In this document: one piece after another, positions 1 to 12,375 of the stretch
How positions within the stretch are numbered: position 1 is the stretch's first letter
Layout of the letters: each line of letters begins with the position of its first letter
Origin: Agrocybe praecox
Taxonomy: Eukaryota > Basidiomycota > Agaricomycetes > Agaricales > Agrocybaceae
Assembly (NCBI GenBank): GCA_964017145.1
Contig: OZ024852.1
Span: 3,249,643-3,313,642 of the forward strand
Length of the DNA: 64,000 nucleotides
Direction of reading: 5' to 3'
The notes under the pieces: model-generated
Seen by the model: only the letters and a program-made list of their open reading frames with translations
What the model was told of the DNA's origin: nothing
The model's database searches: none
Position numbers and translations under genes: made by a program

Positions 1-1
1 T

Positions 2-3000
2 TTTCTTTCACCCAATTTTGATCCCGAACATTTAGTTGGTTTTAACGCACACATCGAAAATCAGCGACTGGACAAAGAGCTACGGAAATCGAAACTTCGC
101 AGCATGTTCAAGGAAACCAATGTCGATATCCTTGTTCCTTCAGGCGACACCAACATCAAGCCACAATCATTCACAGTCCCAGGACTACTTCATCGAAGCC
201 TTGTTATGGTCATTCAGGAAGCATTCAACAGTCCCCTCTCGCACCTATATCATTTTTCTCCCTTCAAACTTTATCAACAATCACCAATCACCAAGGAGCC
301 GGAACGTGTGTATGGCGAAATTTATACATCAGACACTTTTTTGGAAGAACACGAAAAGGTTCAGAAAGCGCCAGTCCCCCCAGATGATCCACATTGTCAG
401 CGAGAAAAGGTTGTTGTGGCATTGATGTTCTCATCAGATGCTACTCAATTAGCTGAGTTCGGAAATGCGAAAGGATGGCCTATCTATTTGATGCTTGGAA
501 ACTTGACAAAATATATACGTGCTCAGCCCAAATCGGGGGCTATGCATCATGTTGCATATATACCTTCAGTATGTATAATTATTGTTCAATTTTTTTACAG
601 GTACTTACTGCATGTTTAGCTGCCTGACTCATTTTATGACTTCGCTGCTTCATTTTTTACAAAATGGCGTAGTCAAAAGTCACAACTTCTTGCTCACTGC
701 CGCCGTGACTTAATGCATGCTGTGTGGAAGACTATTCTGGACGACGAGTTTATTCATGCATATACATATGGAATTGTGATCAAATGCATCGACGGCATAG
801 AAAGGCGTATCTACCCTCGGCTATTCACATACTCAGCAGACTATCCCGAGAAGTACGTCATCTGACTTCATCCTGAGTTTGACATTACTTATGTGCTATA
901 GGGTGCTGCTGGCGACTATACGTGACAAGGGTGCCTGTCCATGTCCCAGATGTACAGTCCCCAAGTCACTTCTCGATCGGTTAGGCCTGCGACTGGACAT
1001 GTCAAGACGTATCAAAGAATTTCGCAAGTACTATGCCGACAAAGTAGCTCGCGCACGTCACAGCATTTATAATCTAGGTCGAGGCATAGGAAGCGTCGCC
1101 GTGGATAATTTGTTGAAAAGCTTCTCTGGTGTTCCAACAGAGGTCTGTGCTAATCTGAATGCTCTCCGATATATTTCTGACATTTTTCCAGAATGCATTT
1201 GCTGCACGGCTTGGAGAAGACTTCAATCCATCGAACATGCTTGCTGTAGATTTACTACACGAGTTCGAGCTGGGCGTCTGGAAAGCCCTATTCACCCATT
1301 TAATCCGAATATTGTACGCTGCTGGGCGGGGGTCAGATCATTTAGTAATTGAGCTTGACCAGCGGTAAGTTTGATTCTAGTGTTTTTTTTTTGTCATTAT
1401 TTACCGGTGACGGACTGTATGATCCAGATATCGACAGATTTCTAGGTTCGGTGATGGCACTATTAGAAAATTCTCAAATAACAGCTCGGAAATGAAGAGA
1501 CTTGCTGCACGAGACTACGAAGATCTTCTCCAGGTAGGTCTATATTTGATTATTTCTTCTTGATTCTTATTTCAGTATCTACAGTGCTCGATTCCTGTTT
1601 TTGAGGGCCTGCTAGAAGAACCCCATAACCGTCGTCTAATGAAGCTTCTGTACCGAACAGCCGAGTGGCATGCTCTGGCTAAATTACGCATGCATACGGA
1701 CAGCTCGTTGGACCTACTGGAAAAGCTCACCACCGAATTTGGACAGCTCATGCGACAATTCCGTGACATGACGTGTACTCATTTTGCAACGACTGAGCTT
1801 CCAAGAGAAGCAGCAGCCCGTGTTCGACGAACTCAAAAACAGGCCACAAACACATCTGCGCTATCTGGGGAACCTACTCAGCAATCCGGACGACGAGTGA
1901 AAATATTCAATCTAACAACAATCAAGTTCCATTTCCTCGGAGATTATGTATCATGGATAAAACGCATGGGTACAACGGATTCATATTCAACGCAACTAGT
2001 GTGTGGATAAATTACATGGTTTATAAGTGAGCTGCTAATCGATATCTTGTCTAGGGAGAATTGGCGCATCGCATGATCAAAAGCTTTTACGAGCTCACAA
2101 ATAAAAAGGATGCAATGAAACAAATAGGGAAAAAATACAGTCGACTCGAAGCTCTTCGAGGTTCTGAAAAAATCGAAACTGAAGAGGCTAATATCCATAG
2201 CTCTCTCGAAGACCATCACTATATTTCTAATTCTCGAAATACGCCAGTTAAATTATTCCCTTTTCTCCATTCAACTCCCGATGACCCAGCTAAAAAGGTA
2301 AAGAATTACATGAATTTTGCGAATTACTGTACTTACAAAGTGGTCGCTATAGGACTTTATTCCCAAGCTCAAGAATCATATTCTTGGTCGCTTGCTCAAC
2401 CGCCAATTTGATGGGTGTGATGAACACACAGACTTTACGGACGAAGATCGAAACAACGTCTACATTACAAACAACACCATGTTTCGACATCAAACTGCGC
2501 GAATTAATTATACCTCATACGACATGCGGCGGTCATACGACACTATTAACCCTCGCATTCGCCCATTCGTGATGGTTGCAACACCAGAAAAAGAACCTGG
2601 CGCACATCCTTTCTGGTACGCACGAGTACTTGGTATATTTCACATCGACGTACAACATGTAGGACCACGATCGAAGAACTTTCGACCCAAGACACTTGAG
2701 ATTCTTTGGGTACGATGGCTAGGAGTAGAGCCCAGTTACTCTGCAGGTCGCAAACAAGCACGCCTTCCAATGGTTGGATATGTCCCAGATAGCGACGACG
2801 ACGACTTTGGTTTCATTGACCCGGCCCTTGTACTGCGAGGCTGTCATCTCATTCCAACATTCTGTCGCGGACGCACAGATACATTGTTATCCACCGGAGA
2901 GATCACAGAAGCAAGGCCCGCTGGCGAGACAGATGACTGGATGAATTACTACGTGAACATGTAAGGATGTTTTGTTCTCACTGGTGTTTTTGAGATTGAT

Positions 3001-3258
3001 TGCATTACTAGCTTTGTTGATCGCGACATGTTTATGCGTCATATTGGTTTAGGAATTGGTCACAAGTACCAAGAAATCGGAGTTGATATAGAAAGTATTG
3101 AAAGCGAAGACATTATGATAGAAGAAACTGAGGAGGACCACACTGCGCAGCCGGAAAGCGTGGAAGACGAATGGGAAAGTGATTTCGATGAAGAGGAGGA
3201 TGTGCAACAATCAGATAGTGACGGCGATGATGAGTGTTTAGGTTATGATGATTTGTGA
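2..3258 (+). CDS. Plavaka-like DDE transposase, 5'-partial, nine exons
   Basis: The gene runs off the left edge; its frame is open from base 2. Eight GT-AG introns (569-619, 853-901, 1143-1191, 1365-1427, 1534-1584, 1999-2054, 2298-2352, 2961-3011) join nine exons into 943 visible residues with no stop or frameshift. Conserved blocks in order are SSDATQLAEFG...WPIYLMLGNL near residue 146, an IRDKGACPCPRC cysteine block, VDLLHEFELGVWKALFTHL, and TAEWHALAKLRMH. These resemble the transposases of basidiomycete Plavaka (CMC-superfamily) DNA transposons. The D in SSD, the D in VDLLHE and the E in TAEW are plausible DDE catalytic residues by inference. The C terminus is very acidic. The family name comes from memory of its motif pattern and was not searched. 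The intact frame suggests a young copy or a retained host gene. Confidence 0.62.
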
Positions 3259-3350
3259 TACTAATTGCATAGTAGAAAACACCAAGAATATCATATTACG
3301 TCGGAACCAGTAATACAACAATGTTCGTAATTCTATCCGGAACAGAATCC

Positions 3351-4033
3351 CTACAAAAACTTGTGAGTCGCGTTTACAGTATGGACAAACAGAGCCAAGT
3401 GCTCTTTTAGGCCGCCCAATTCGACCCGCATCGCAGTCAACTCATCCTCGGTACGTCTGAGTTTGTCTTCGTGTGAGTTTGAACGCAACCGGTCTACCTC
3501 AGCTCTTGCTTCGTTGAGGTTGCGAGTAAGATCGCGGAATTCTAGCTCATGACGGCGGTGATTCTCACGCATGGCATTGAGAAGCTGAACAAACGGTGAG
3601 AAGGGGTCGTATGTATCAACTGGCAAAAAGAATGAGATCGCACTTGGAGCAAAGATTTAAATAACGTACGAGGGGACTCCTGCATATGCTCGTCTACCTC
3701 ACTCCCAGCCTGAGATGAAGGGGCCGTCTTGTCGGTGGTAGCAGGTGACGGGACTGATGCTGTGGCATTGGCATCATCGGTAGTAGAACGTCTAATGCTG
3801 CGCTGAGTGAGCTTTTTCCTTACACGAAGCGCATTGATGGCCAGAGGGCTGCTAGGGAACTTGTTGGAGCTTGCTGAAGGAAGCGGGAATTGTGAAGGTG
3901 CTTGCTTGCTTGGGCGCGCCGGTAGAGAAAGTGCTTTGGGCACTTGGATAGGGGTATGTTGCTTGATAAGACTTGGTGCCTGGCTTTTGGCTCGACCTTT
4001 GCCTTTTTTGCCACGCTTGGATGTATTGGCCAT
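3351..4033 (-). CDS. small coiled-coil protein, two exons
   Basis: The start is ATG at 4033, followed by a very basic stretch (MANTSKRGKKGKGRAK). One 50-nt intron (3669-3620, GTACGT...TTGCCAG) restores the frame, giving 210 residues. The N-terminal half is Ser/Pro/Lys-rich and probably disordered. The C-terminal half, from about residue 135, is a charged heptad-like coiled coil (ENHRRHELEFRDLTRNLNEA onward). No catalytic domain is visible. It converges on the transposase gene with only 92 bp between the two stop codons, so it may belong to the same mobile unit, but this is inference. An in-frame upstream ATG at 4126 is possible; 4033 is preferred because the basic start is compact. Confidence 0.5.
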
Positions 4034-4674
4034 GGTACCAGCGTAGACAATGTCGGGAAAGGGAGCAGTGGAAGGTGTGCGTGGAAAAAGAGTTGAACAG
4101 ACAGACCGAGGAAATTTATACAGCAAATGGATGTAAGTTGAAGCACGTAGGATGAAGGTAGTACCCTCTTCATCTTTGGTCCGCTGTCGGAATCCAAATG
4201 AGTCAGAGAGTTGGAGTCCCTATGAAAATAGTTGGGGCCATTGAGAATGGTAGGGAGATGATGTGCGGGACGTCAGTTATTGGTAACTGGAGAGCGTATA
4301 GATAGCATTGGCGCATCAGCAAACCTGGTGTGCCCTGGTAACCGCAACATTGTTTGGCAGGTTGGCCAGGACCAAACATCCAAATATATTATTATTTTCC
4401 ATAACCTCTTACAATGCCTTGCACACGCTACACAATACATACGCGACTTCCCAATTTCATCCAACTTTGGTGATTTTTCTATAAGTCATCATGGGAGAAT
4501 ATAGTAAGTCAGTAATGTCTTTAATTCAATTATAAACCTTTGGATAACTAATGATTGCCCTAGACCCATTGCCTGCCGTCGGCGCCCCGACAGGGCTCGT
4601 CTGCATACATCAATAATAGCACGACTGTCTAGACGTACGCCTTGGATTCCATAACAGACAAAGGTCTCAACATC

Positions 4675-5441
4675 ATGAACACCTACAACGCCGACGACCC
4701 TGTCTGTCACGTCAACTATTCGCAGCTATACGAAGTGGTGGAAAGCTCACAGCCCGAGGAAGACGGTCTCACACCAGTGCGTCATATTTAAATTTTATCT
4801 CAGCAGTAAAAATTATATCATTACTCTTTACTTCCAGCTTACTATCACCGCCCGCGCTTGCGATGACAATGCTCTCGAGTCTTTATCAAAACCTATGGAA
4901 AGTAAAACACCAAACTTGGAGTCGCAATCGGAGCATTCAATGGGTCGAGATCCCATGGCAGACTTGTGCTGGATGGCTGATTCTCAATACCTCAACTGGA
5001 TGGACGAAAGTCAATACAATATCAAGGACCAAATTCAAGTATCATCACCTTCGACAAGGGAACCACCAAACCACGCTCTGAGCCCAGTCAGAGCAGCTTC
5101 GACCAACTCACGTTTGGTGTTGGATGGGCAATTGGTTTCGGGTGTTGGGATGGGTAGTAATTCAGGTCCAGCATCACCAGAGGTAAGCTTTTTGCTGATC
5201 ATTCACTTTTTTTTCACTAACCTCCCGTGGCAAGTCTCAACCGGGGGCTTTGAGTATCGTCTCGCACCCTCCTCCTTACATGCGGCACGCGAAAAATCCT
5301 GGAAGACGTATCACATCACAGCAAGCCCGCAAACTAATGGTGAAATACGGCCGTGAGCTCTCCGTTCTCAAGTCAATGCAGAAGAGGGTTCAACGACGCT
5401 ACAAGAGGATGGCACAGATCTCGATGGGATGTAATAGATAG
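4675..5441 (+). CDS. hypothetical protein, three exons
   Basis: Three exons (4675-4776, 4838-5182, 5235-5441) joined by introns of 61 and 52 nt keep one frame and encode 217 residues. The N-terminal part is acidic (NTYNADDPVCHVNYSQLYE). The middle is Ser/Pro-rich with a W/Y/D cluster (CWMADSQYLNWMDESQY). The C terminus is strongly basic (NPGRRITSQQARKLMVKYGR onward), as in a nucleic-acid-binding tail. I do not recognise a family. The same frame continues open upstream of the chosen ATG to an in-frame TAG near 4630, and a possible short upstream exon begins at 4493 (MGEY, then a GTAAGT donor). The true 5' end is therefore uncertain. Confidence 0.45.
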
Positions 5442-6453
5442 TATACTTACATCAGTAGCATCTTTATAGACATAATTATGACAGCCAACTATGGGCGACA
5501 TTGTGGCTACAACATCAGTATCAGACAGACATGGTTCTGTAACATGAATAAAACATTGCATTAATCTTATATTGTGAGTGTAGATATTGTATCGACATTG
5601 TGAAGTACATAAAAGTATTGTATAGAGCTACGGATTCTTCAAAAAGATTGGAGCACCTCTATAAGTAACTAAAAGTATGATCGAGGGATCATAATCACAT
5701 ATAATGGGATACCTATTTCAACAACCGTTGCATCAGATTGTCGGTGTTGTAGGTACCAATAATTTATTCCATATTTTACTGATGGAGTAGCAGTGCTAAT
5801 AGTACTATATGAATCTCGAACGTTTTCTTCGACAAAAAATAGAAATAACTCGTACTCGGAGGCGCTAATCCCCGACACGGACACGGACCTGAGATACTCA
5901 AGTGGGAAGGAGGATCTGTTTACCTAGTGGCTGGCGCTCAAAAAGCAGGAAATGGAACAGACTCGGTTGGACCGACCTAGAAGTTTTTCAAGCAACTTGC
6001 TTCTCTCGAATAGACTCTAGACTCCAGATGCTGGTCGGTCGTCGTTGGCCGTTCGACTGTACACACAGACCGACCGTTCGATTTCGGTTGATTTTGAATT
6101 GTGTAGCAATTTTGGGAAGGAGCGACGATGACCGGGTTTGTGTCATGTCCGAGTCGCTCGAGGCAGTAAACGAATAAATTCAACACTACTAACGAATTCA
6201 AACCTGTCTTTACCAGAACCAGATAGTCCACCAGTCAAAAAGAAGAAACTATATTTGAATTCAAGTGTATGTGTATGATACGTACATAGACGTAGGTGTA
6301 GGAAGAGAATACATAGCGAATTAATGAACGCGATGCGATAGTGATCAAAGGAACGATAGAAATGTATGTAGTAAAAGTAAAAGTACAGTATACCGATGCA
6401 CGTCTTGTAATTCCCTGCCTCGCTCCCCTAATATCCAATCCCAATCCCAACCC
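5442..6453. other. intergenic, no gene seen
   Basis: About 1 kb of AT-rich sequence between the unknown gene above and the 3' end of the minus-strand gene beginning at 6454. Short open frames on both strands overlap each other and show no recognisable motif. Confidence 0.5.
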
Positions 6454-8094
6454 TCAACCTCCCCCCACCCGCTCACTCGCGAGGATCAGATCATCCCATA
6501 TATCGGCTTTTTGGGCGTCTGTGAGGGAGTATTTCTCGTTCTCTTTTGAGTGAGGGTCTTTTGACGACGATGTCTTTGTGGGGGCTTTCTCTTTTCTCGG
6601 CACCGGAACGTGGTGGTTAGCAGCAGACTCTGTCGATGCTGACGATACCGCTGTCGATGGTCTCCCACAAAGCGATGAAGTTGACTGCCTCTCCGATCGG
6701 ATACCTTCGGGCGTCGTCCTCAAATGTGCTGTACCCATGTTCGTGCCCGTGTTTGGAATAGCACCCGCCGTAAAAGGTCTCTTGGACGCCTTTAACTTTG
6801 TCGTCCGACCTTGAAAATGAGGAAGAGTACCGGAGGTGGAAGAAGCGGAAGGATAGGAAGGATAGAAAGGAGAAGGAACCGCATAGCCTCCCAAAGACAA
6901 CAAGAACGATCTCGTCAGGAGTTTGGCTAAAAATGAGCGACTGCGAGGTTTTGTTTTTGTTTTCTGTTTTGCATTCCCGTCATTTCTTCCGCTTCCAGCG
7001 TTACTGGTGTGCCCAACGCTGACAGTCGAAGTAATCGTGCCTGGTATAGAAGGGTGTGGTGATTTAGATGGACATGGTGTCGGTGTTGATGAATGTTAAC
7101 GTTCGTAGATGAAGGAGGCGTGCTAGGCGACGTAAGCGACGATTTAGATACGTGCCTCAGGCGTGGTGTTGTTAGGCTTGTCGGTGTCATTGTGTTCGTG
7201 TTTTATATCGCTAACGAAGATGCAGCACCAGCACCAGCCTCCGTATCAACAGAAACCACCGGTCTGAGCGTCGCAGTCCTAGCGCTGCTCGTCGCGCTAG
7301 GAGTAGTGACAGCAGCAGACGTAGGTGTAGGTGTCGATGTCGATGATGCAGGGGAGGTTATGCCAGCCGTAGCTCGTGATAGGAGTGTGGTGTTTGTTGC
7401 AGGAATTAGTGAGTGGTAGTGTGCTGATGGAGGAGCGGACACGTCCGACGCAGGTACTGTAGGTGAAGAAGACCCATCCGAGGATGAAGAAGGGTAATAC
7501 AATTGGGAGAGGGGAGACGAGGCTAAAAGGAATGAGTATATGATATAAAACATAGATAAATGACATACCTGGAGACTTTAACAGGCGCACGATAGGGCGA
7601 AAGTTATTAACCACTTCGTCGACGCTGAATGTCGGTATTGTTGGTGACACTTGCCCATCATCGGCTGCTGTACGTATACACGGAGCACCATCCTCCTCCT
7701 CATAATCAAAACTAACCCCCCTTCCCCAACTCTCTCCTCTCTCCTCTCTCATTCGCATTCGCTGCCAACCCAGCACCACCAAACCCAGCAGCATGCAGAC
7801 TGTAACCGAAGCCATGCTTGCGCTTCTCCCTAGGCTAGCCACATTCTCCCTCTCCCTCCTCCGCTCAAGCCTCTCCCTTTCCTTCGAAAAATCATTAAAG
7901 TCTCCGTCAATCGTTAACCCAAAGTCCGTCTCCGGGTCGTCATCAGGATCAGGCACGACCCTCTGCCCATCATCCACTGTCGCAGTGTCAATGCCATCAC
8001 CGAGAACAAGGTCGACCGACCCTCTCCTCCTCGACCGATCCCCCACCCTGCTCGTCCCCTCCTTCGTCGTCGCCGTAGCCGCCCTCGCCTTCAC
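6454..8094 (-). CDS. Ser/Thr/Pro-rich protein with hydrophobic segment, multi-exon, partly resolved
   Basis: Three consecutive coding pieces are supported on the minus strand. The first (about 8094-7569) holds acidic and arginine-rich stretches and one hydrophobic segment (ASVTVCMLLGLVVLGW) that could span a membrane. It joins the second (7522 to about 7205) through a clean 46-nt intron (7568-7523, GTATGT...TTTTAG). The second piece is a Ser/Thr/Pro/Ala-rich run. The third starts at 7040 after a CCAG acceptor and runs to the stop at 6454, ending DDLILASERVGGG. The splice between pieces two and three could not be resolved by eye, and more exons probably lie upstream towards 9.0 kb, where another hydrophobic segment is seen near 8940-9020. 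Family unknown. Alternative frames are also open here because of low complexity. Confidence 0.4.
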
Positions 8095-9170
8095 TTATCG
8101 TACGATTACTACTACTACACATTGCCACACCCTCCACCTCCACCGGTCATTGCTTCTTCTTTCCCTCCTTTGCACCACCCTTCCCATCACCCTTCGCACC
8201 TCTACCCCGCTGGCGAACCCTCAATGTATCCCTCGACCCGCCAATACTCGTCGATGTCGTTCTCGGTACCAGCAGAGGCAATAACCCAAGCCCATATAGT
8301 AGTTCCACAGACGCCGAGTGGACAAAGGTCCATCCTTCATGGTTGGGATAATGATACAGAGGCGACGAGCCGCCCAAAGTTGATAGGGGTAGGTGTAGAT
8401 GAAGACGAAGAAGGGCCGCCTGTACAAAAGATAGTTAGTTAGTCAGTTACAAAGAAAGAAAACATCAGAAAAAGGGAAAGAAAACGAGAATAACAGAAGA
8501 AAGAAACTCGGCCTCGGCCAAGGTGCACGAAGACAAGGCCGAAAAGGAAAATGAAAAAAAAAAAAACTCACCCAATCCGATCCTCGATAACCTCTACAAT
8601 AGCCTGTGGACTACCGTCCACGCTCCTCCTCCGCCACAGCCAAAGAGGTAGCCACAGGTGTAAGGATCGCCGTTGACGTTGCTGTTGATACGGAAGGCCC
8701 CAAAGCAAACGTAGGCGTCGCAGGCGTCGTCGGCGAAGCAGAATCGTCGGATAACGAGCCTCCAGGCACGGAAAGGCGTTGACCTTGGCCTGCCGGTGTC
8801 ATCGTTATCGTCGTGCGGGGTAGTGCAGACCAAAAGCTGACAGAGGCATCCCAAGCGACCTTTTCTCAGATGTATCTCAAAGTCCTCCGCGCATTCTCTT
8901 ATTTTATGCACGCCCTCCCCAACGAATATCACTCAATGTCAATTTGGGACGAGCGATGCGATGTGCAGCGTGCACAGGCCGGCAGCAACAAGGAGAACGA
9001 GAACAAGTAAAGCTTTAAAGGGTAGCCCATTTAATTTGCTGCGGGACGTGGTTGAGACTTGAAGCTTGAGATCTGAGAGCCTAGAAATGGAATTGGAAAG
9101 GGACACGAGGAGATGAATTAAAGTGGTGGATGAAGGTGGCAAGATGAATCGATGTCGGTCAAGCAAGGTG
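8095..9170 (-). other. possible 5' exons of the minus-strand gene below
   Basis: Several short minus-strand frames look coding-like. One has Ser/Thr/Pro-rich residues from an ATG at 8802, one has a hydrophobic LLVLVLLVAAGLCTLHIASL segment near 9010-8945, and a GTGAGT donor lies at about 8570. I could not connect them into one reading frame, so no gene model is offered. Confidence 0.25.
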
Positions 9171-10734
9171 GCAGTGCAATCTAACCTGGTCAGATTAGAT
9201 TAGATAGCTCCTGTTGCATAGCCGAACAACAATTATTTCTTGACCGCTACTACCATTTGGCGAGGCTGGTCGACGTGTATCCAAGCTTAGCGCTCAGCGC
9301 TCAGCCATCACGATCCCAGATAGACCGAACCTCTCCAGCAGGCGTCACGATCATCCTTGGGCCTTACCAGGCACAGATCGAAACTCTTGAAAAACTTGTG
9401 AAAAACTCGGTGGTGGGCACTGGTGGAAATTCCTCGTTCTAGCCTTGATGCCTGAATCAAGCTTGAACGTCGAGTCATCCAATGTAGTTCTATGGTCAGT
9501 ATACCCATGATTCGTAAGATCCACGGCCACCAAACCTGTACATCCTCACCTTACCGAAAATTGGATTCAACGTCCGCCAGCGATCCCACCAACGGAACTA
9601 AGGAAACAGGGATCAGTTTGAATCTTACTAGGAAATTAACCGTACGCACGATTTCACATTATATCCTTCTTTAACATAGATCACTTTTTAAGTTAGTTTA
9701 ATTGCGAGAGACGCTCGCGTCCCAGTTGCATTGCCACGCAAATCACGCAGACGATAGGGGTGCAGAACCACCATGAGGGATAGAGGCAGTGTTGATGGGA
9801 TATGGGTGAGAAATTTTGTCTAAAAATCTCGATATGGTGCTGAGAATGCGTCTAAGTTAAAGGACCATAAGTAATACACAGGTTGACGTCGCCAAGTTGG
9901 TGGTATTTTGGACGCTATCGTGACTGATGTCTCGAGGATGGTTCACCGCCGACTCCTCTTAAGCTATCCCTCATCCCATGGACGAGGACATAGGAGGCAG
10001 GCCAAATACATTGGCAGATCAGAATATCAACATAACCTCGAGGATCACTTGCCGAGTCTATCGCGTTATGTCCATATTTTTTGAATGTCGTCATCGTCGG
10101 TAGTATATAAACGACAGTATTTATCTTTACGCCGCCATCAAGAGACAGACCAGTCCCATTTCCTGACTGGTATCTTTGTTTAGGCATCTCCTCAGTGCAA
10201 TCGCTGCGTGAGAGGAGGAGGATTGTCGATGGAGAACCTTCTTCTGATGTGTCAGCTAGCCAGTCTGGTCGAGAGCCGTACAAAACAAGATACATATTTC
10301 TGAACCCTCTTGAGCTCGTAGTCGATGATCTGCTTTGATATGACTACGCAAGGGCCTCCTCGCCTGTGGTTCCTCGATGGGCGGCATACCATCCTTGGGA
10401 AGTCACGGTAGGAGTCCATGATAGTCAAGGAAAATCATTACGTGAACCATTTGCAAGTTGTATGTTCTTTGACATGCTGGGTATGAGGACATGTCTTGTT
10501 CTGTAGGTCCAACTACTAAAATAATTTTGCTCGCCGTCGCCGAAGTATAATTGCATACGAATATCAAGTTAAGGAGCAGGCTGGCATTAACCAAATTCTG
10601 TTCTAATTAGCGAAGCGTAAGAGTTGAAACGTCTTGACTCTTGACTTCCGTCCTGCCTTTATTGCATGATTATAGTAATCTATTATAATATATGATGTGA
10701 TTTGGCAGCTCAGAAAGGGCCACATCTGAGTGAT
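9171..10734. other. intergenic, no gene seen
   Basis: Only short overlapping open frames on both strands, with no recognisable motif or consistent splice structure. Confidence 0.5.
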
Positions 10735-11992
10735 CTAACCTCGTCCAGAACGCTTCCGTCTTTCCTCTACCGTCTCTTTTAATAACATCAGGGCCACCCT
10801 ATCTTTGACCTGGTCCACAGGGTCGGTGCAGAAATGTGTTTTATACCCTCCTTGGTCATTATAACACATGTAACATCCAAAGAAGTCGTCGTCCCTTTCA
10901 TCATTTCTTCCAGGAAGAGGATCAATATTGAAAGAGAGTAAATTTCCGAGTTCGTCGTGAAAACACCTAAATAGATGCGCCCATGTTATACATCCTATGT
11001 TATTAGTAGGTTCCGCGCTGACATGTCGCACGCAATTACGTAGGACAAGAGTTTCGAGGGTAGCATTATGTCGAAGAATGAAGCAACTATATTGATGCTC
11101 CTCGGATTGTGCAGTACCCAGGATGCACATACTTCCGAAAATTATGTCCTCCAACCGAATATGCTTCAGCTTGGGATAAGTTAATTGATCCCACTGCATT
11201 GCAGACATTCCGTGAGCAAACCTATCGCCGATGTAGGTGAAAGACTCCAGTGCTTGGGGCGCCTTGAAAATAACCATGAGGTCCTCCATGAATCTATCAT
11301 ATAGCTCCCAAGCATCGTATTCCGGACTCTCGTCCGAGCCAACCCCGAGAAGGGATACATAGAGCGTCTTGACAGGGCTGAGGAATGACTGTAGACCCTG
11401 CGCGTGTATTCCGGCGTTGGGAAATGCAAATAATCGATGTAGTTCGAGGGTATTAACGTGGAATCCAGTGGCAAGATGAACTCTGGCCAGCATCCCAAAG
11501 GCGTCGGACTGAAGGCGTCTGTAGGGACTGCTTGACCAGTCTCTATCATATTTATCTAATGATGGCAGACGATAGAAATCTTCCATTGACCTTTCCGGGA
11601 ATAAAAGGCGAAGGGTTGTGAGATTTTTGAAGTTGGGAAAGAAATGAAACTGGGCGAGGGCTTTTGGAATGCATTCTACTGTTAATATCCTGCTTTAAGT
11701 TTTTTACCCTTTGACCGCACGATGAAAACTCACACTTTATGGATAACGCCTGAGCTATATACATATCAAAGTTGATTTCTCGCACGAATTTCGAGATATT
11801 AGTGACAGTCGAGATATATTCAAAGGTGAGTTTCCGAGGTGCTCCGCGAATCTTTCGAATAACCAGAACCCTCCACATTATTGGGAACGCCGCGTTCCGA
11901 TAAGCTTTTGATACCAGACTGCATGAAAGAACCGTTAGTTGATCAAGGTGGGCAATCACTTCCTGTACGAGCTCCAGTGGAAATGTACGCAT
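10735..11992 (-). CDS. F-box protein, two exons
   Basis: Exon 1 (11992-11734) and exon 2 (11678-10735) join across a 55-nt intron (GTGAGT...TTAACAG) to give 400 residues. Residues about 4-45 (FPLELVQEVIAHLDQL...SLVSKAYRNAAFPIMW) fit the F-box pattern: Pro near the start, a hydrophobic helix, then a CSLVSK block and a terminal Trp. F-box proteins recruit substrates to SCF (Skp1-cullin-F-box) ubiquitin ligases. The remainder has leucine-rich-like segments (FKNLTTLRLLFP, NTLELHRLFAFP, LKHIRLEDI, ATLETLVLRNC), as in the large, fast-evolving F-box families of agarics. The substrate cannot be told. An in-frame ATG 84 nt upstream (12076) would add 28 residues; 11992 is chosen because it lies immediately before the F-box. 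Confidence 0.75.
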
Positions 11993-12076
11993 CGTCGGAT
12001 TAGGCGGAAGAAATAAAATAAAGGGTGCCACAAAGGAGGACTCATGAACTGTATTTTTTATATGCGTCCAGCTCAC

Positions 12077-12375
12077 CTGAATCCCGGAATTGAGTTATAA
12101 CCGACGTTACGGGCGCTGAGCAACGAGTCACCTCTCCTCGGGTTTGAAGTATCAATATGTACGTAACGTTGCATCGCCCAAATTACGCGAATCCCTAATC
12201 ATGCTGAAAGGTATGATTAGTATATATACTTATAATAGAAACAGAATTTCTCTTACATGAGAGCATACTGTATAGTAATAAAATGAATTACGACAGTTAT
12301 GTAAGTTCAAAACGCGTCCAAAATCAATACGATACAAGAAAGGGGGAGATAGGCAATTGAAAGGGTCTAACGCCT
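12077..12375. other. intergenic spacer
   Basis: AT-rich spacer between the 5' end of the F-box gene and the 3' end of the acyl-CoA synthetase remnant. No gene seen. Confidence 0.5.
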
